Shown: positions 23,701 to 36,830, numbered from the stretch's first letter. The stretch: 64,000 nucleotides of DNA from Magnolia sinica (GCF_029962835.1 NC_080581.1:22334001-22398000), one strand, 5' to 3'. The notes: a model not told the origin generated them from the letters alone. Program-made: numbers and translations.

Positions 23701-25447
23701 GGTTTAGGTTTGGGTTTAGGTCAAGGTTATAGGTTATAGGTTTAGGTTTAGGTGATGGTTTAGGTGTAGGTTTAGGTTATAAGATATAGGGTTAGGGAAT
23801 TGAGAATATGTTAATGTTTAGGTTTAGGAAATCGGGTTCGGGTTTAGGTTTTGGTTTTCAAGTTTAGGTTTAGGTTTAGGTTAAGAAGTTGAGATTAGGA
23901 TTAGGTGTAGGTTTAGGTTTAGGGATTTGAGAATACATTTAGGTTTTAGGTTTAGATTTAGGTCAAGGTTATAGGTTATAGGTTTAGGTTAAGATTTAGG
24001 TTTAGGTATAGGTTATAAGATATAGGTTTAGGGAATTGCGAATAGGTTCATGTTTAGGTTTAGGAAAATGGGTTCGGGTTTGGGATCGAGTTTAGGTTTG
24101 GGTTTTCAAATTTAGGTTTAAGTTTAGGTTAAAGAGTTGCGATTAGGATTAGGTGTAGGTTTAGGTTTAAGGATTTGAGAATACACTTAGGTTTTAGGTT
24201 TAGGTTTAGGTTATAAATTTAGGTTTAGGTTAGGTTATAGGTTAAGGTTTAGAGAATTGAGAATAGGTTAAGGTTTAGGTTTAGGAAATCGGGTTCGGGT
24301 TCAGGATCGGGTTTAGGTATGGGTTATCAAGTTTAGGTTTAGGTTTAGGTTAGGCAGTTGAGATTAGGATTAGGTGTAGGCTTAGGTTTAGGGATTTGAG
24401 AATACATTTAGGTTTTAGGTTTATGTTTAGGTTATAGGTTATAGGTTTAGGTTTAGGTTTAGGTTTACGTATAGGTTTAGGTTTCAGTTTAGGTTATAAG
24501 ATATAGGTTTAGGGAATTGAGAATAGGTTAAGGATTAGGTTTAGAAAATCGGGTTCGGGTTGGGGATTGGGTTTAGGTTTGGGTTTTCAAGTTTAGGTTT
24601 AGGTTTAGGTTAGGGAGTTGAGATTAGGATTAGGTGTAAGTTTAGGTTTAGGGATTTGAGAATACATTTAGGTTTTAGGTTTAGGTTTAGGTTATAGGTT
24701 ACAGGTTTAGGTTTAGGTTTAGGTCAAGGTTATAAGTTATAGGTTTAGGTGATGGTTTACATTTAGGTTTAGGTTATAAGATATAGGTTTAGGGAATTGA
24801 GAATAGGTTATTGTTTAGGTTTAGAAAATCGGGTTCGGGTTGGGGATCGGGTTTAGGTTTGGGTTTACAAATTTAGGTTTAAGTTTAGGTTAAGGAGTTG
24901 AGATTAGGATTAGGTGTAGGTTTAGGTTTAAGGATTTGAGAATACACTTAGGTTTTAGGTTTAGGTTTAGGTTATAGATTTAGGTTTAAGTTAGGTTATA
25001 GGTTAAGGTTTAGGGAATTGAGAATATGTTAAGGTTTAGGTTTAGGAAATCGAGTTCGGGTTCAGGATCGGGTTTAGGTTTGGGTTATCAAGTTTACGTT
25101 TAGGTTTAGGTTAGGGAGTTGAGATTAGGATTAGGTGTAGGTTTAAGTTTAGGGATTTGAGAATACATTTAGGTTTTAGGTTTATGTTTAGGATATAGGT
25201 TATAGGTTTAGGTATAGGTTTAGGTTTCAGTTTGGGTTATAAGCTATAGGTTTAGGGAATTGAGAATAGGTTAAGGTTTAGGTTTAAGAAATCGGGTTCG
25301 GGCTCGGGATCAGGTTTAGGTTTGGGTTTTAAAGTTCATGTTTAGGTTTAGGTTAGGGAGTTGAGATTAGGATTAGGTGTAGGTTTAGGTTTAGGGATTT
25401 GAGAATACATTTAGGTTATAGGTTTAGGTTTAGGTTATAGGTTACAG

Positions 25448-26147
25448 GTTTAAGTTTAGGTTTAGGTTAAGGTTATAGGTTATAGGTTTAGGTTTAGGTT
25501 TAGGTTTAGGTTTAGGTTATAAGATATAGGTTTAGGGAATTGAGAATAGGTTAATGTTTAGGTTTAGGAAATGGGGATCGGGTTCGGGATCGGGTTTAGG
25601 TTTAGGTTAAGGAGTTGAGATTAGGATTAGGTGTAGGTTTAGGTTTAAGGATTTGAGAATACACTTAGGTTATAGGTTTAGGTTTAGGTTATAGATTTAG
25701 GTTATAGGTTAAGGTTTAGGGAATTGAGAATAGGTTGAGGTTTAGGTTTAGGAAATCGGGTTCGGGTTCAGGATCAGGTTTAGGTTTGGGTTTTCAAGTT
25801 TAGGTTTAGGTTTAGGTTAGGGAGTTGAGATTAGGATTAGGTGTAGGTTTAGGTTTAGGGATTTGAGAATACATTTAGGTTTTAGGTTTAGGTTTAGGTT
25901 ATAGGTTGTAGGTTTAAGTTTAGGTTTAGGTTAAGGTTATAGGTTATAGGTTTAGGTTTAGGTTTAGGTTTAGGTTATAAGATATAGGTTTAGGGAATTG
26001 AGAATAGGTTAATGTTTAGGTTTAGGAAATGGGGATCGGGTTCGGGATCGGGTTTAGGTTTAGGTTAAGGAGTTGAGATTAGGATTAGGTGTAGGTTTAG
26101 GTTTAAGGATTTGAGAATACACTTAGGTTATAGGTTTAGGTTTAGGT
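25448..26147. repeat. 458-bp tandem unit inside the array
   Basis: A segment including the rare variant aaatggggatcggg occurs at 25569 and again at 26027, with matching flanks, giving an offset of 458 bases (two basic units). It shows that units spread in pairs. Confidence 0.75.
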
Positions 26148-26557
26148 ATAGATTTAGGTTTAGGTTAGGTTATAGGTTAAGGTTTAGGGAATTGAGAATA
26201 GGTTGAGGTTTAGGTTTAGGAAATCGGGTTCGGGTTCAGGATCAGGTTTAGGTTTGGGTTTTCAAGTTTAGGTTTAGGTTTGGGAGTTGAGATTAGGATT
26301 AGGTGTAAGTTTAGGTTTAGGGATTTGAGAATACTTTTAGGTTTTAGGTTTATGTTTAGGTTATAGGTTATAGGTTTAGGTTTAGGTATAGGTTTAGGTT
26401 ATAAATATAAGTTTAGGGAATTGAGAATAGGTTAAGGTTTAGGTTTAGGAAATCGGGTTCGGGTTCGGGATCGGGTTTAGCTTTGGGTTTTCCAGTTTAG
26501 GTTTTGGTTCAGGTTAGGGAGTTGAGATTAGGATTAAGTGTAGGTTTAGGTTTAGGG

Positions 26558-28520
26558 ATTTAAGATTACATTTAGGTTTTAGGTTTAGGTTTAGGTTATA
26601 GGTTACAGGTTTAAGTTTAGGTTTAGGTTAAGGTTATAGGTTATAGGTTTAGGTTTAGGTTATGGTTTCGGTTTAGGTTTACGTGATAAGATATAGGTTT
26701 AAGGAATTGAGAATAGGTTAATGTTTAGGTTTAGGAAATCGGGATCGGGTTCGGGATTGGGTTTAGGTTTAGGTTAAGGAGTTGAGATTAGGATTAGGTG
26801 TAGGTTTAGGTTTAAGGATTTGAGAATACACTTAGGTTATAGGTTTAGGTTTAGGTTATAGTTTTAGGTTTAGGTTAGGTTATAGGTTAAGGTTTAGGGA
26901 ATTGAGAATAGGTTGAGGTTTAGGTTTAGAAAATCGGGTTCGGGTTCAGGATCAGGTTTAGGTTTGGGTTTTCAAGTTTAGGTTGAGGTTTAAGTTAGGG
27001 AGTTGAGATTAGGATTAGGCGTAGGTTTAGGTTTAGGGATTTGAGAATACATTTAGGTTTTAGATTTATGTTTAGGTTATAGGTTATAGGTTTAGGTTAA
27101 GGTATAGGATTATGTTTCGGTTTAGGTTTTAAGTTATAGGTTTAGTGAATTGAGAATAAGTTAAGGTTTAGTTTTAGGAAATTGGGTTCGGGATTTGAGA
27201 ATAGGCTTAGGTTATAGGTTTAAGTTAAAGTTATATGTTAAGGTTAAGGTTATAGGTTTAGGTTTAGGTTAAGGTTATATGTTTCGGTTTAGGTTAGGTT
27301 ATAGATTTTTGGTTAAGGTTTAGGTTATAGTTATAGGTTTTGGGTAGGTTTAGGTTATAAGCTATCGGTTTCAGGAATTGAGAATAGGTTATTGTTTAGG
27401 TTTAGGAAATCTGGTTCGGGTTCGGGATCGGGTTTAGGTTTGGGTTTTCAAGTTTAGGTTTAGGTTAGGGAGTTGAGATTAGGATTAGGTGTAGGTTTAG
27501 GTTTAGGGATTTGAGAATACATTTAGGTTTTAGGTTTAGGTTTAGGTTATAGGTTATAGGTTTAGGTTTAGGTTATAGGTTATAGCTTTAGGGAATTGAG
27601 AATAGGTTAAGGTTTAGGTTTAGGAAATCGGGTTCGGGTTCGGGATTGGGTTTAGGTTTGGGTTTTCAAGTTTAGGTTTAGGTTTAGGTTAGGGAGTTGA
27701 GATTAGGATTAGGTGTAGGTTTAGGTTTAGGGATTTAAGATTACATTTAGGTTTTAGGTTTAGGTTTAGGTTATAGGTTACAGGTTTAAGTTTAGGTTTA
27801 GGTTAAGGTTATAGGTTATAGGTTTAGGTTTAGGTTATGGTTTCGGTTTAGGTTTACGTGATAAGATATAGGTTTAAGGAATTGAGAATAGGTTAATGTT
27901 TAGGTTTAGGAAATCGGGATCGGGTTCGGGATTGGGTTTAGGTTTAGGTTAAGGAGTTGAGATTAGGATTAGGTGTAGGTTTAGGTTTAAGGATTTGAGA
28001 ATACACTTAGGTTATAGGTTTAGGTTTAGGTTATAGTTTTAGGTTTAGGTTAGGTTATAGGTTAAGGTTTAGGGAATTGAGAATAGGTTGAGGTTTAGGT
28101 TTAGAAAATCGGGTTCGGGTTCAGGATCAGGTTTAGGTTTGGGTTTTCAAGTTTAGGTTGAGGTTTAAGTTAGGGAGTTGAGATTAGGATTAGGCGTAGG
28201 TTTAGGTTTAGGGATTTGAGAATACATTTAGGTTTTAGATTTATGTTTAGGTTATAGGTTATAGGTTTAGGTTAAGGTATAGGATTATGTTTCGGTTTAG
28301 GTTTTAAGTTATAGGTTTAGTGAATTGAGAATAAGTTAAGGTTTAGTTTTAGGAAATTGGGTTCGGGATTTGAGAATAGGCTTAGGTTATAGGTTTAAGT
28401 TAAAGTTATATGTTAAGGTTAAGGTTATAGGTTTAGGTTTAGGTTAAGGTTATATGTTTAGGTTTAGGTTAGGTTATAGATTTTTGGTTAAGGTTTAGGT
28501 TATAGTTATAGGTTTTGGGA
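26558..28520. repeat. recent 1,175-bp-offset duplication inside the array
   Basis: From ttaagattacatttagg to gttataggttttggg, about 785 bases at 26560-27345 are repeated at 27735-28520, including rare variants (acgtgataag at 26681 and 27856; atagatttttgg at 27301 and 28477). I noticed only one or two differences, so the event is far younger than the general array divergence. Confidence 0.85.
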
Positions 28521-30172
28521 TTTGAGAATAGGTTTAGGTTAGAAGTATAGGTTTAGGCTAGGTTATAGGTTAAGGTTTAGCTTTAGGTTTAGGAAATCGG
28601 GTTCGGGTTCAGGATCGGGTTTAGGTTTGGGTTTTCAAGTTTAGGTTTAAGTTTAGGTTAGGGAGTTGAGATTAGGATTAGGTGTAGGTTTAGGTTTAGG
28701 GATTTGAGAATACATTAGGTTTTAGGTTTAGGTTTAGGTTATAGGTTATAGGTTTAGGTTTAGGTTTAGGTTTGGTTTTGGTTTTGATTTAGGTTAGAGG
28801 TTATAGGTTTAGGGAAAGGTAATAGGTTTTGATTTAGGTTATAGGTTATAGGTTTAGGTTTTAGGTTTAGGTTTAGGTTTTGATTATAGGTTACAGGTTA
28901 TAGGTTTAGGTTATGGTTTAGGTTTAGGTTATAGGTTTTGGGATTTGAGAATGGGTTCGGGTTTAGATTAAAGGTTTTGGTTATAGGTTATAGGTTTAGG
29001 TTAAGGTTTATGTTTAGGTTATAGGTTTTTGGGATTTGAGAATGGGTTCGGGTTTAGGTTATAGGTTTTGGTTTTGGTTTAGGTTATAGGTTTTGGGATT
29101 TGAGAATGAGTTCAGGTTTAAGTTATAAGTTTTGGTTTTGGTTTAGGTTTAGGTTATAGGTTTTTGGATTTGAGAATGGGTTATGGTTTAGGTTTAGGAA
29201 ATCGGGTTCTGGTTATAAGTTTAGGTTTAGGGAATTAAGTTTAGTTTATAGGTTTAGGGAAAGGTTAGGTTTAGGTTATAGGTTTTGGAATTTGAGAATA
29301 GTTTTAGGTTATAAGTATAGGTTTAGGTTAGGTTATAAGTTAAGGTTTAGGGATTTGAGTTTAGGTTATAGGATTTGGTTTAGGTTTAGGTTTAGGGATT
29401 TGAGTTTAGGTTATAAGTTTTGGTTTAGGTTTTAGGTTTAGGTTTAGGTTTAGGTTTGGGTTTTGGGATTTGGTTTTGATTATATGTGTTGATTTAGGAT
29501 ATAGATTATAGGTTTAGGTTTTAGGTTTTGGTTTTAGGTTTAGGTTTGGTTTAAGTTATATGTTTTGATTTAGGTTATAGGTTAACGGTTTAGGTTATAG
29601 GTTTTTGGATTTGAGAATGGGTTCGGGTTTAGGCTATAGGTTTTGGCTTTGGTTTAGGTTATAGGTTTTGGTTTTGGTTATAGGTTATAGGTTTAGGTTT
29701 AGGTTTAGGTTTAGATTATGGGTTATAGGATTTGAGAACGCGTTCAGGTTTAGGATATAGGTTTTGGTTTTGGTTTTGGTTTTGGTTATATGTTTTGATT
29801 TAGGTTTAAGTTATAGGTTTAGGTTTTAGCTTAAGGTTATAGGTTTAGGTTAAGGTTTAGGTTTATGTTTAGGTTAAGGTTATAGGTATAGGTTAAGGTT
29901 TAGGTTATAAGATATAGGTTTAGGGAATTGAGAATAGGTTAAGGTTAAGGTTTAGGTTCGGGTTCAGGATTCGGTTTATGTTTGGGTTTTCAAGTTTAGG
30001 TATAGGTTTAGGTTAGGGAGTTAAGATTAGGATTAAGTGTAGGTTTAGGTTTAGGGATTTGAGAATACATTTAGGTTTTAGGTTTAGGTTTAGGTTTAGG
30101 TTTTAGGTTAAGGTTTAGATATTGGTTATAGGTTAAGGTTTTAGGTCATAGGTTTTGGTTTAGGTTAAGGGT

Positions 30173-30530
30173 ATGGTCCCTATAAATATAGATATAAACA
30201 TGGCCTTCCAGCGCAAATGGCCAGGCCCTTTAAATGCTGTCCATAAAAAATGGACAGTTTCATCATGGTCATAATAGCGGTTCCCTCTTTCCAGGGAACT
30301 TCGCTCTTCCGAATAGCTCCGATGCACATCCGGGTCTGCTCCATTAATTTCGATCAAATACATAAATACGGCATGACCAAATGGCTAGGCCCCTCCAATG
30401 CTATCTATAGGAAATGGACAGCTTCATCATGGTCATAACAGTTGTTCCCACCTTCCAGGGACCCCCGCTCAACATCCGGATAGCTCCAACGCACATCCGG
30501 GTCTGCTCATTTAAATAAAATGGATTATCA
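30173..30530. repeat. 164-bp tandem duplication
   Basis: A unit containing tcatcatggtcataa and cacatccgggtctgctc occurs twice with offset 164 (catcatggtc at 30261 and 30425). It borders the telomere-like array. Function unknown. Confidence 0.8.
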
Positions 30531-30570
30531 AGATCATTTAAATAAAATTAGGTCCAATCAACAATCTGAC

Positions 30571-30738
30571 CTGGAGGATTCTATTAGTATTGTTGATGGC
30601 ACCTCGAACGTTGTTTAAATCCAAGTTGCAATCTGTGGCCACTGATGTTATTTGTCTTTTTGTGAAGTTGGCAACGATTTCTGCATCAAACCTGGTGAAA
30701 GCAGCCCTAATGATAAAGAACATTTCTTTCCAAGAATT
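30571..30738 (-). pseudogene. exon-like fragment resembling plant DNA-3-methyladenine glycosylase I (Tag)
   Basis: The minus strand encodes about 55 residues with IIRAAFTRFDAEIVANFTKR and later NNVRGAINNTNRILQ. Plant Tag-type glycosylases have the same pattern before the NHKP motif (FREAF..F....VA.FTEK...S......I....VRG...N.NRIL). Tag removes 3-methyladenine from DNA. The fragment ends in CAG followed by gtcaga, a plausible splice donor at 30570. Upstream and downstream exons, including the zinc-binding and catalytic parts, were not found nearby, so this is a captured, broken fragment. The family call comes from memory only; a database search would decide it. Confidence 0.5.
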
Positions 30739-33700
30739 CATTATCTCTCTCTCTCTCTCTTTTAATTTTTTAACTTTCCATTACAATAATAACTACCTGA
30801 AATCATGGCATTTTCTCAAGATAGAAGTCCAATCCATCCCAACTTGTGCACCCGTTAGGACAAGTAATTCAAACAATATCCTGCAACACATTTAAATGCC
30901 TAATTAGTCTCACTCCAGTCTTATATATTGAATGCTTAATGTACAGTCTCTTGAATTGGTGCAAAGCATACCTGAATTGTTGTACACATCATTTGATTTC
31001 CAACCTCCCTAGAGAGTAGATTGATCAGATTAAACGGCCTGCTTCATTGCTTACTTCTTTTTCATCAGCATCTGCACCTAGACATTCATTGCTTACTTCT
31101 TTTTCATTAGAAATGGTGCTTACCAAATGGAGGAAATCATACACATCTGTTACGACATCTAGATTTGATGCCAGCTAGAAAAAAGAAGAAAGAAGGTGAT
31201 TCATATTTATGCTTATGAAACAAAGTCTAATAGTTTACATAGCTAGGTTATTAAACTAATAAATTCTAAGAAAAATAGCAAGTGCTAAGACCTATGGCAT
31301 AAAAAAATAATCGTTGCATGGATTAACAATCAAACAATAATGGTAAAGGGAAGAAAACTAACTTCTTTCTTGCTCCACATAATCTAGTTGGGGCGTCGTA
31401 TTAGTTCATGTAAGATCCGCGGACACCACATGCATATAAATTAGTTCATGTAAGACCTGAGGACACCACATGCATATAAATACAATCATTAAAATTTGAA
31501 AAACATTAAAATCAATCAATGTGCATCAGATAGCTAGAAAAAGCCCCTAATTACCTTAGTTCCAATCAAAACACCTGAAAACAAGTACCTGGCATCCTCA
31601 ACTCCCATTAATTTTCATCAAATAAACACAAACTTCAAAAACTAATAAACAAAAAAATATCTACATGACCACTCCATTTTTCAGATAATCCAAGTATGAA
31701 GAACATCTGGGTCAATACATATGCATCAAATTGCTTGAGAACATCCCAAGTTCCCTTTATTTTGGTCCCTAAAAAAAAAAATCCCGAAAACAAATACCCA
31801 TCATCCTAAATTCCCATCAATTAATATAACATGATCACATAAACTTCAAAAACTGCCAAATGCAAAAGTACCCACATGAGCTTCGCTTACATGTAACATA
31901 AATGATGTGTACAACACTCCATTAATTATGCCAAGTCCAAATAACTTGAAAGTGCCCCAAATTCCATTGGTTTCAGTCCAAGAACACCTAAAAGCAACTA
32001 CTAATCATAAAAAACTCCCATTGATTCACATCAAGTAATCCCACAAATTTTAAGAATTGATAAATGCAAAAGCACCCACACAAGATTCCATCATCTAAAC
32101 CACAAAAAATTATAATAAATCTGCATAACACTTCATTTTTCAACCAATATGCATCAAACTGCTTAAGAACATCCCAAATTTCATTGGTTTTTCATCCCAA
32201 AACAATTGAAAACAACCCACACATCATCCTAAAGTCACATTGATTTTCACCAAATCAACGAAAGTTTAAAAGGAGAGATACCCATATGAGATTTCCTTCT
32301 TGATAATAGAAAAATTATTACAGTAGAATCCAAATGAGATTTACATCAAATGATTACACAGACTTGAAGAACTGATAAATGCAAAAGCACTCAAATGAGA
32401 TTCTGTTACATATAATAGAAAAAACCCACATAATACTCCTTTTTTAATCCAAATTTGATGAACATTGAAATAAAAAAATATGCATAAATTTGCTTCAAAA
32501 AATCCCAAATTTCACTGATTTTCCAAAAAGAAAAAAAAAAAAACAACTACACATCTACTAAAATCAAATTGATTTTCACCAAAAAAAAAAATGGGCATGT
32601 AGAATTTTGTCAATCTTATCTATACCCCTTGCAGGACCCTCAAAAGAGATAGAATATCAGTAGACAAGTTGCTGCTACTACCAAAAAAGAAAATTAAAAA
32701 GTGAAGCAAGGAAGCAGATGGAGAATGCCACAGTTGAAGGGCACGTTTGGATGAACCTCCAAATCGGTATTGGATCAGCATCATTAGTGAAACCCATCCA
32801 CTTTATGCTTGAGGTGACACAGAAAATGGAAACTGCACTAAGCAGGTTATCATCTCCAACGACTCCTAAATTAGTCTTACAAAGAAATGATGAACTATTC
32901 AATCCAGCAAACTGAGATGTGTAGAATCAAGATTTAGAAATGCATATGTTTAGGACTAATATCAGGAAAAATAAACAAATAAATAAACAAAAGAAAGAAA
33001 AATATAGAACATCAAAAAAATCATGCTGGTCCACCCATATTTATTAGCATGATATCCCAGAAACCTTTTTAAAAAATACAAATCATTATAAAAACTATAT
33101 AAAGAAGAAAGAAAAAGCTACATGGAATCACTAGTAAAGCAACATAGGAAGGGAAAAATTAGCTTTGTTTCATGCATAAAACCTTTGTGATTGTCCAATT
33201 TCAGGCTTGGATATCATCTCCTGTAGTCAAATAGAACAAATGAAAATAAGGTTAAATAGATGTATCTAAAGAATCTCTTAGTTCCAACACAATTCAAAGC
33301 AAATAGGAAAAGGAGTAGAAACTTTTGAGAGGTAGGATCTTTGGTAGGGCAAATTTTGGAAGCATGGTCCATCCATGATGAAAACCCATCTCAACAGTCT
33401 AGATCACCAAGCAATGGGCCTCTCTAACTCATCGGCTATTTGAAAATCAATGTGTAAATGTGTAGGAAATAGAAATGATCCTGTTCATCAGCAATATACT
33501 AAGATTTGGTATGAAGCCCCGTATACCATCCAATCAACATCCTCATTGACTCCAATTGTCCAATCAATGGGTTACCTCTATGATGGGTTAAAACACAAAA
33601 ATCACGCACAAAGTTAATTGTGAAATTTCACTTTATTAATCTATAGGAATGGGCAAAAGTAATCGACATTTTCTAGAATTCATGATGAGGAAGAAACCTA

Positions 33701-34600
33701 CAAAATTGGTAGTTATTTTTTATTCAAGTCCAACTTGGAAGCAACATAACCACAATTTGGAGCCCAAACAGTTGCTAAGGAAATCACAACTTGTCTAATT
33801 TCCACTCTATTAGACTAATAGCTGCAATTCAGTTCAATAATACATCTAAACACACCTCATATGTTCCTAACCACAATGAATTATTTTATTTTATTTTAAA
33901 TAAAATACAACACTTTGGAATTCTTATGATGCAATCGCTTCATCATGTTTCATGAAATTTCATTTCCAATCAGCTAAAGTATCACAATCTCTCTAAAGGA
34001 CGATAAATATTTTACCTAATCAATACATATCTGAAACTTTCTAGATGACATTTTCTTTTGGTTTTGCATAAGAACACATCACAAAACACATTAGATAAGT
34101 TTAAATATTTGCAGCTTTCAGTGTATAACAAGCTTTGCCTGTCTGACATCTATATTATGAACTAATACCAGAGAATCCACATGTCAATATTACATCAAAG
34201 ATTACGACTAATTCAATGCATAAATACTGCTGATGTCTAAATCTCTGATCTTTACATTCCATCTTAAAGCTAGTGGCCACATCAACATAGTTCTAAGAAT
34301 TTTTAATTTCAGAAAAAATCTGCTACTTAAAAGATGTTTGTGTACATGTGTATCATTCACTAAACTCTGCCAGAGTATCAAACCCCTTTCGTGGAACAGG
34401 CCTGCAAAAGAGAAACTTTAATGCTCTCATAAGCATGCATGGCCATCTCACACATGTCCTCCAAAAGGCTTTCCAAGTGAGATAAAGCCCTAAAATTATT
34501 TATAAAAATAGATGAATGGTATGGATAAAATATATACATCATGGTGTGGCCATAGATCATGGTGATGCTGCAGAGGAAATCGGATTGCATACTGAGTTAC
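30739..34600. other. AT-rich, intron-like DNA in the CACTA element
   Basis: Low-GC sequence without long frames. A possible small minus-strand exon lies at 31125-31174, flanked by a pyrimidine tract with ctag on one side and gtaagc on the other. A 65-codon plus-strand frame at 32718-32915 and a minus-strand frame at 34378-34490 are not recognised. Bases 31600-32580 hold four or five imperfect copies of a unit around aacatcccaaatttcattgg and aaacttcaaaaactgataaatgc. It may be intron and exon remains captured with the Tag-like fragment. Confidence 0.4.
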
Positions 34601-34639
34601 TCACTACGCTCTTATTGTACTGAGTAAACTCAGTAGGGC

Positions 34640-34814
34640 CCACCTTAATCCCTAAATCCCTAAATTCCCAAATCGTTTCAATCGGTATTGAGATTGAGAG
34701 AGATTGAGAGAGAGAGAGAGAGTGAGAGAGAGAGATACCTCGTGTGGATGCGTGAGAGAGAGAGAGAGCACCAAGAGAGACAGAGAAATAGAGAGAGGGC
34801 GCGGTGAAGAGAGG

Positions 34815-34858
<44 letters not shown>

Positions 34859-34920
34859 CGGCGAGGGAGGGCAGGGGTGAGAGAGAGAGAGAGAGAGAGG
34901 GAAGGGAGTGTGCCGAGTGA
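34640..34920. repeat. GA microsatellite cluster
   Basis: Interrupted (GA)n runs at about 34695-34735, 34753-34768, 34818-34857 and 34879-34900. A 156-codon minus-strand frame across it is translated repeat. Confidence 0.85.
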
Positions 34921-34979
34921 GAGAAGGGCGCGCGTGACTCTATTTTGAGCGCGCGCCCAAATTTGGGCTGGCTGCTGGT

Positions 34980-36830
34980 CGGTGCTCTGTGGGCCCTACC
35001 ATGATGTATGTGTTTCATCCATTCCATTCATCCATTTTTAAAGATCATTTTAAAGCTTTATGCCAAAAATTAGAGGAATATAAATCTCAGGTGGTCCACA
35101 CCACATGAGAACAATAGTGATTGGATATCCACCATTAAAATTCTCCTAAGGCCCACTGTACTGTTTATTTGACATCCAATCTGTTGATTTGGTCATACAA
35201 GACCAGATGAAGGGAAAAAACAAAAATCAGCTTGATCCAAAACTTTTATCGCTGCGAAAATGTTTTTAATGGTCAACACTCATTCAACACTATTTCCTAT
35301 AATGTGGTCCACTTGAGATTTGGATATATCTCATTTTTGGTCTCATATTGTAAAATTATCTATAAAAATATATGGATGGCATGGATGAAACACATACATC
35401 ATGGTGGGGGCCACAAAGCACCCACCACCAGCCATTAGCCAGTGTCTGGGGAGTAGCCAATCTGTTCCCAAGCATACTAAGTAAATCCTTTGGGGCCCAC
35501 CATGATTTTTTCATTTTATCCACTCCATCCATCCATTTTAACATATATTTTTATTACATAAGCTCAAAAATGAAGCCTATAAAAATCTGAAGTGGACCAC
35601 ATCATAGGAAATAATATAAACTAAACGTCTACCATTGAAAATTTTTGGGAGGCCACTGAAGTTTTGGATCAAGTTGATATTTTAGTTTTTCCCTTCATCC
35701 ATGTATTTGTAAAAATACATCATGGTTGGGCCCACACAACACCAACCACAAGCCATTAGATGGTGTAGGGGAGGACCCAATTCGTTCCCCTTATTTGTGG
35801 TGTGGTCCATTTAATCTTTGGATATGATTCATTTTTTGGATAATTCTATAAAATGATCTCGAAAAATAGATGAACAGTGTGGGTTGATCCCAAATTTTCG
35901 GTAAATCCATAATTCAAGTGGACTATGCCACAAAACGGTGTGGAATAATGATTTCCACCGTTGATACCTTCCTTGGGCCCACAGTAATGTTTATTTGTCA
36001 TCCAACATGTTCATAATATCAAAAAAAATATGAATGAAGGGAAAACACAAACATCAACCTAAATGTGGGCCACACCACATAATATAATGGAGGGGTTTCC
36101 TTAGAGCATTCATAATCATATATTGGACCTGCCTAAATGTGATTCACATATCCAACCCACTCATTATGTGTGTCCTACTTGGATGAGGGGTCAGACCAAT
36201 TTTCAATTGCATCCATGTCTGTATTAACTTATAAATAGGTTGGATCTCAAATAAACATCACGGCGGGCCCTAAGAAGGTTTCAATAGTGGGTGTCACTAT
36301 CCCACTCTTTTCTATGGTGGGTCCACTTGAACTTTGGATTTGTCCCGTCAGTCAGATGCACCATTCCATGGTGCCCATGACCTTAAAAATAAAGTCAATC
36401 CATGACTTGGGTGGGCGACACCACATACTATAGTTGAGAGGGTTACCCTCCCATTAAAACATTCATAATCATTTATTGGGCCCACCTAGATGTGGTTCAT
36501 AGATCCAACCCATTCATTATATACGTGTGTCCCACTTGGATGAGGAGTCAGCCCAAGTTTCACACACATCCAAAACTCATGTGGGCCCCACCAATTGAGT
36601 GCTTTTATATGTTTTAGGGATGTCTTCACATAGTTTTAGATGCTATGGCTCACTTGAGTTTTGTATATGACTAATTTTTCGACTTAAATGGGACACATCA
36701 AATGCATGGTGTTGATGTTCTACATACATCATGGTGGGGCACACACAGATTAACCTCATGGGAAGTTCCCAAGAGGTGACCTTATAGTACCATTTCACTA
36801 TTTAGATAACTCCTTCATGGGTGTTACTCT
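34980..36830. repeat. clustered gtgggccc...catcatggtggg repeats
   Basis: Several diverged copies of a family with catacatcatggtggggcc, tgtggtccacttgagatttgg and attaaaacattcataatcat (for example 36100-36140 and 36455-36485). It looks like fragments of the MITE family seen at 1128 and 4616. No coding signal. Confidence 0.55.

Larger units (their letters stand above)
20781..30172. repeat. telomere-like (TTTAGG)n higher-order satellite array
   Basis: About 9.4 kb built from the hexamer TTTAGG, one G shorter than the plant telomere heptamer TTTAGGG, with TTATAGG and TTAAGG variants. It is not a simple array: landmark phrases gaaatcgggttcgggttcgg, gagttgagattaggattagg and gatttgagaatacatttagg recur in fixed order about every 190-290 bases, giving some 30 higher-order units. 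From about 28800 the landmarks thin out and ggttttggttttgg words take over. The plus strand is almost free of C. Stops (TAG/TAA) close nearly all frames. It lies wholly inside the CACTA element. Confidence 0.95.

Noticed and set aside
20781-30172. A true chromosome end (telomere)
   Set aside because: The repeat is TTTAGG with ordered variant units, not uniform TTTAGGG. It is bounded on both sides by unique DNA within a CACTA element with matching target duplications.
20781-30172. CRISPR-like array from regular landmarks
   Set aside because: Spacing varies, the intervening DNA is itself repetitive, and the context is plant nuclear.
34557-35027. 156-codon minus-strand frame
   Set aside because: Low-complexity Ser/Leu product of GA repeats.
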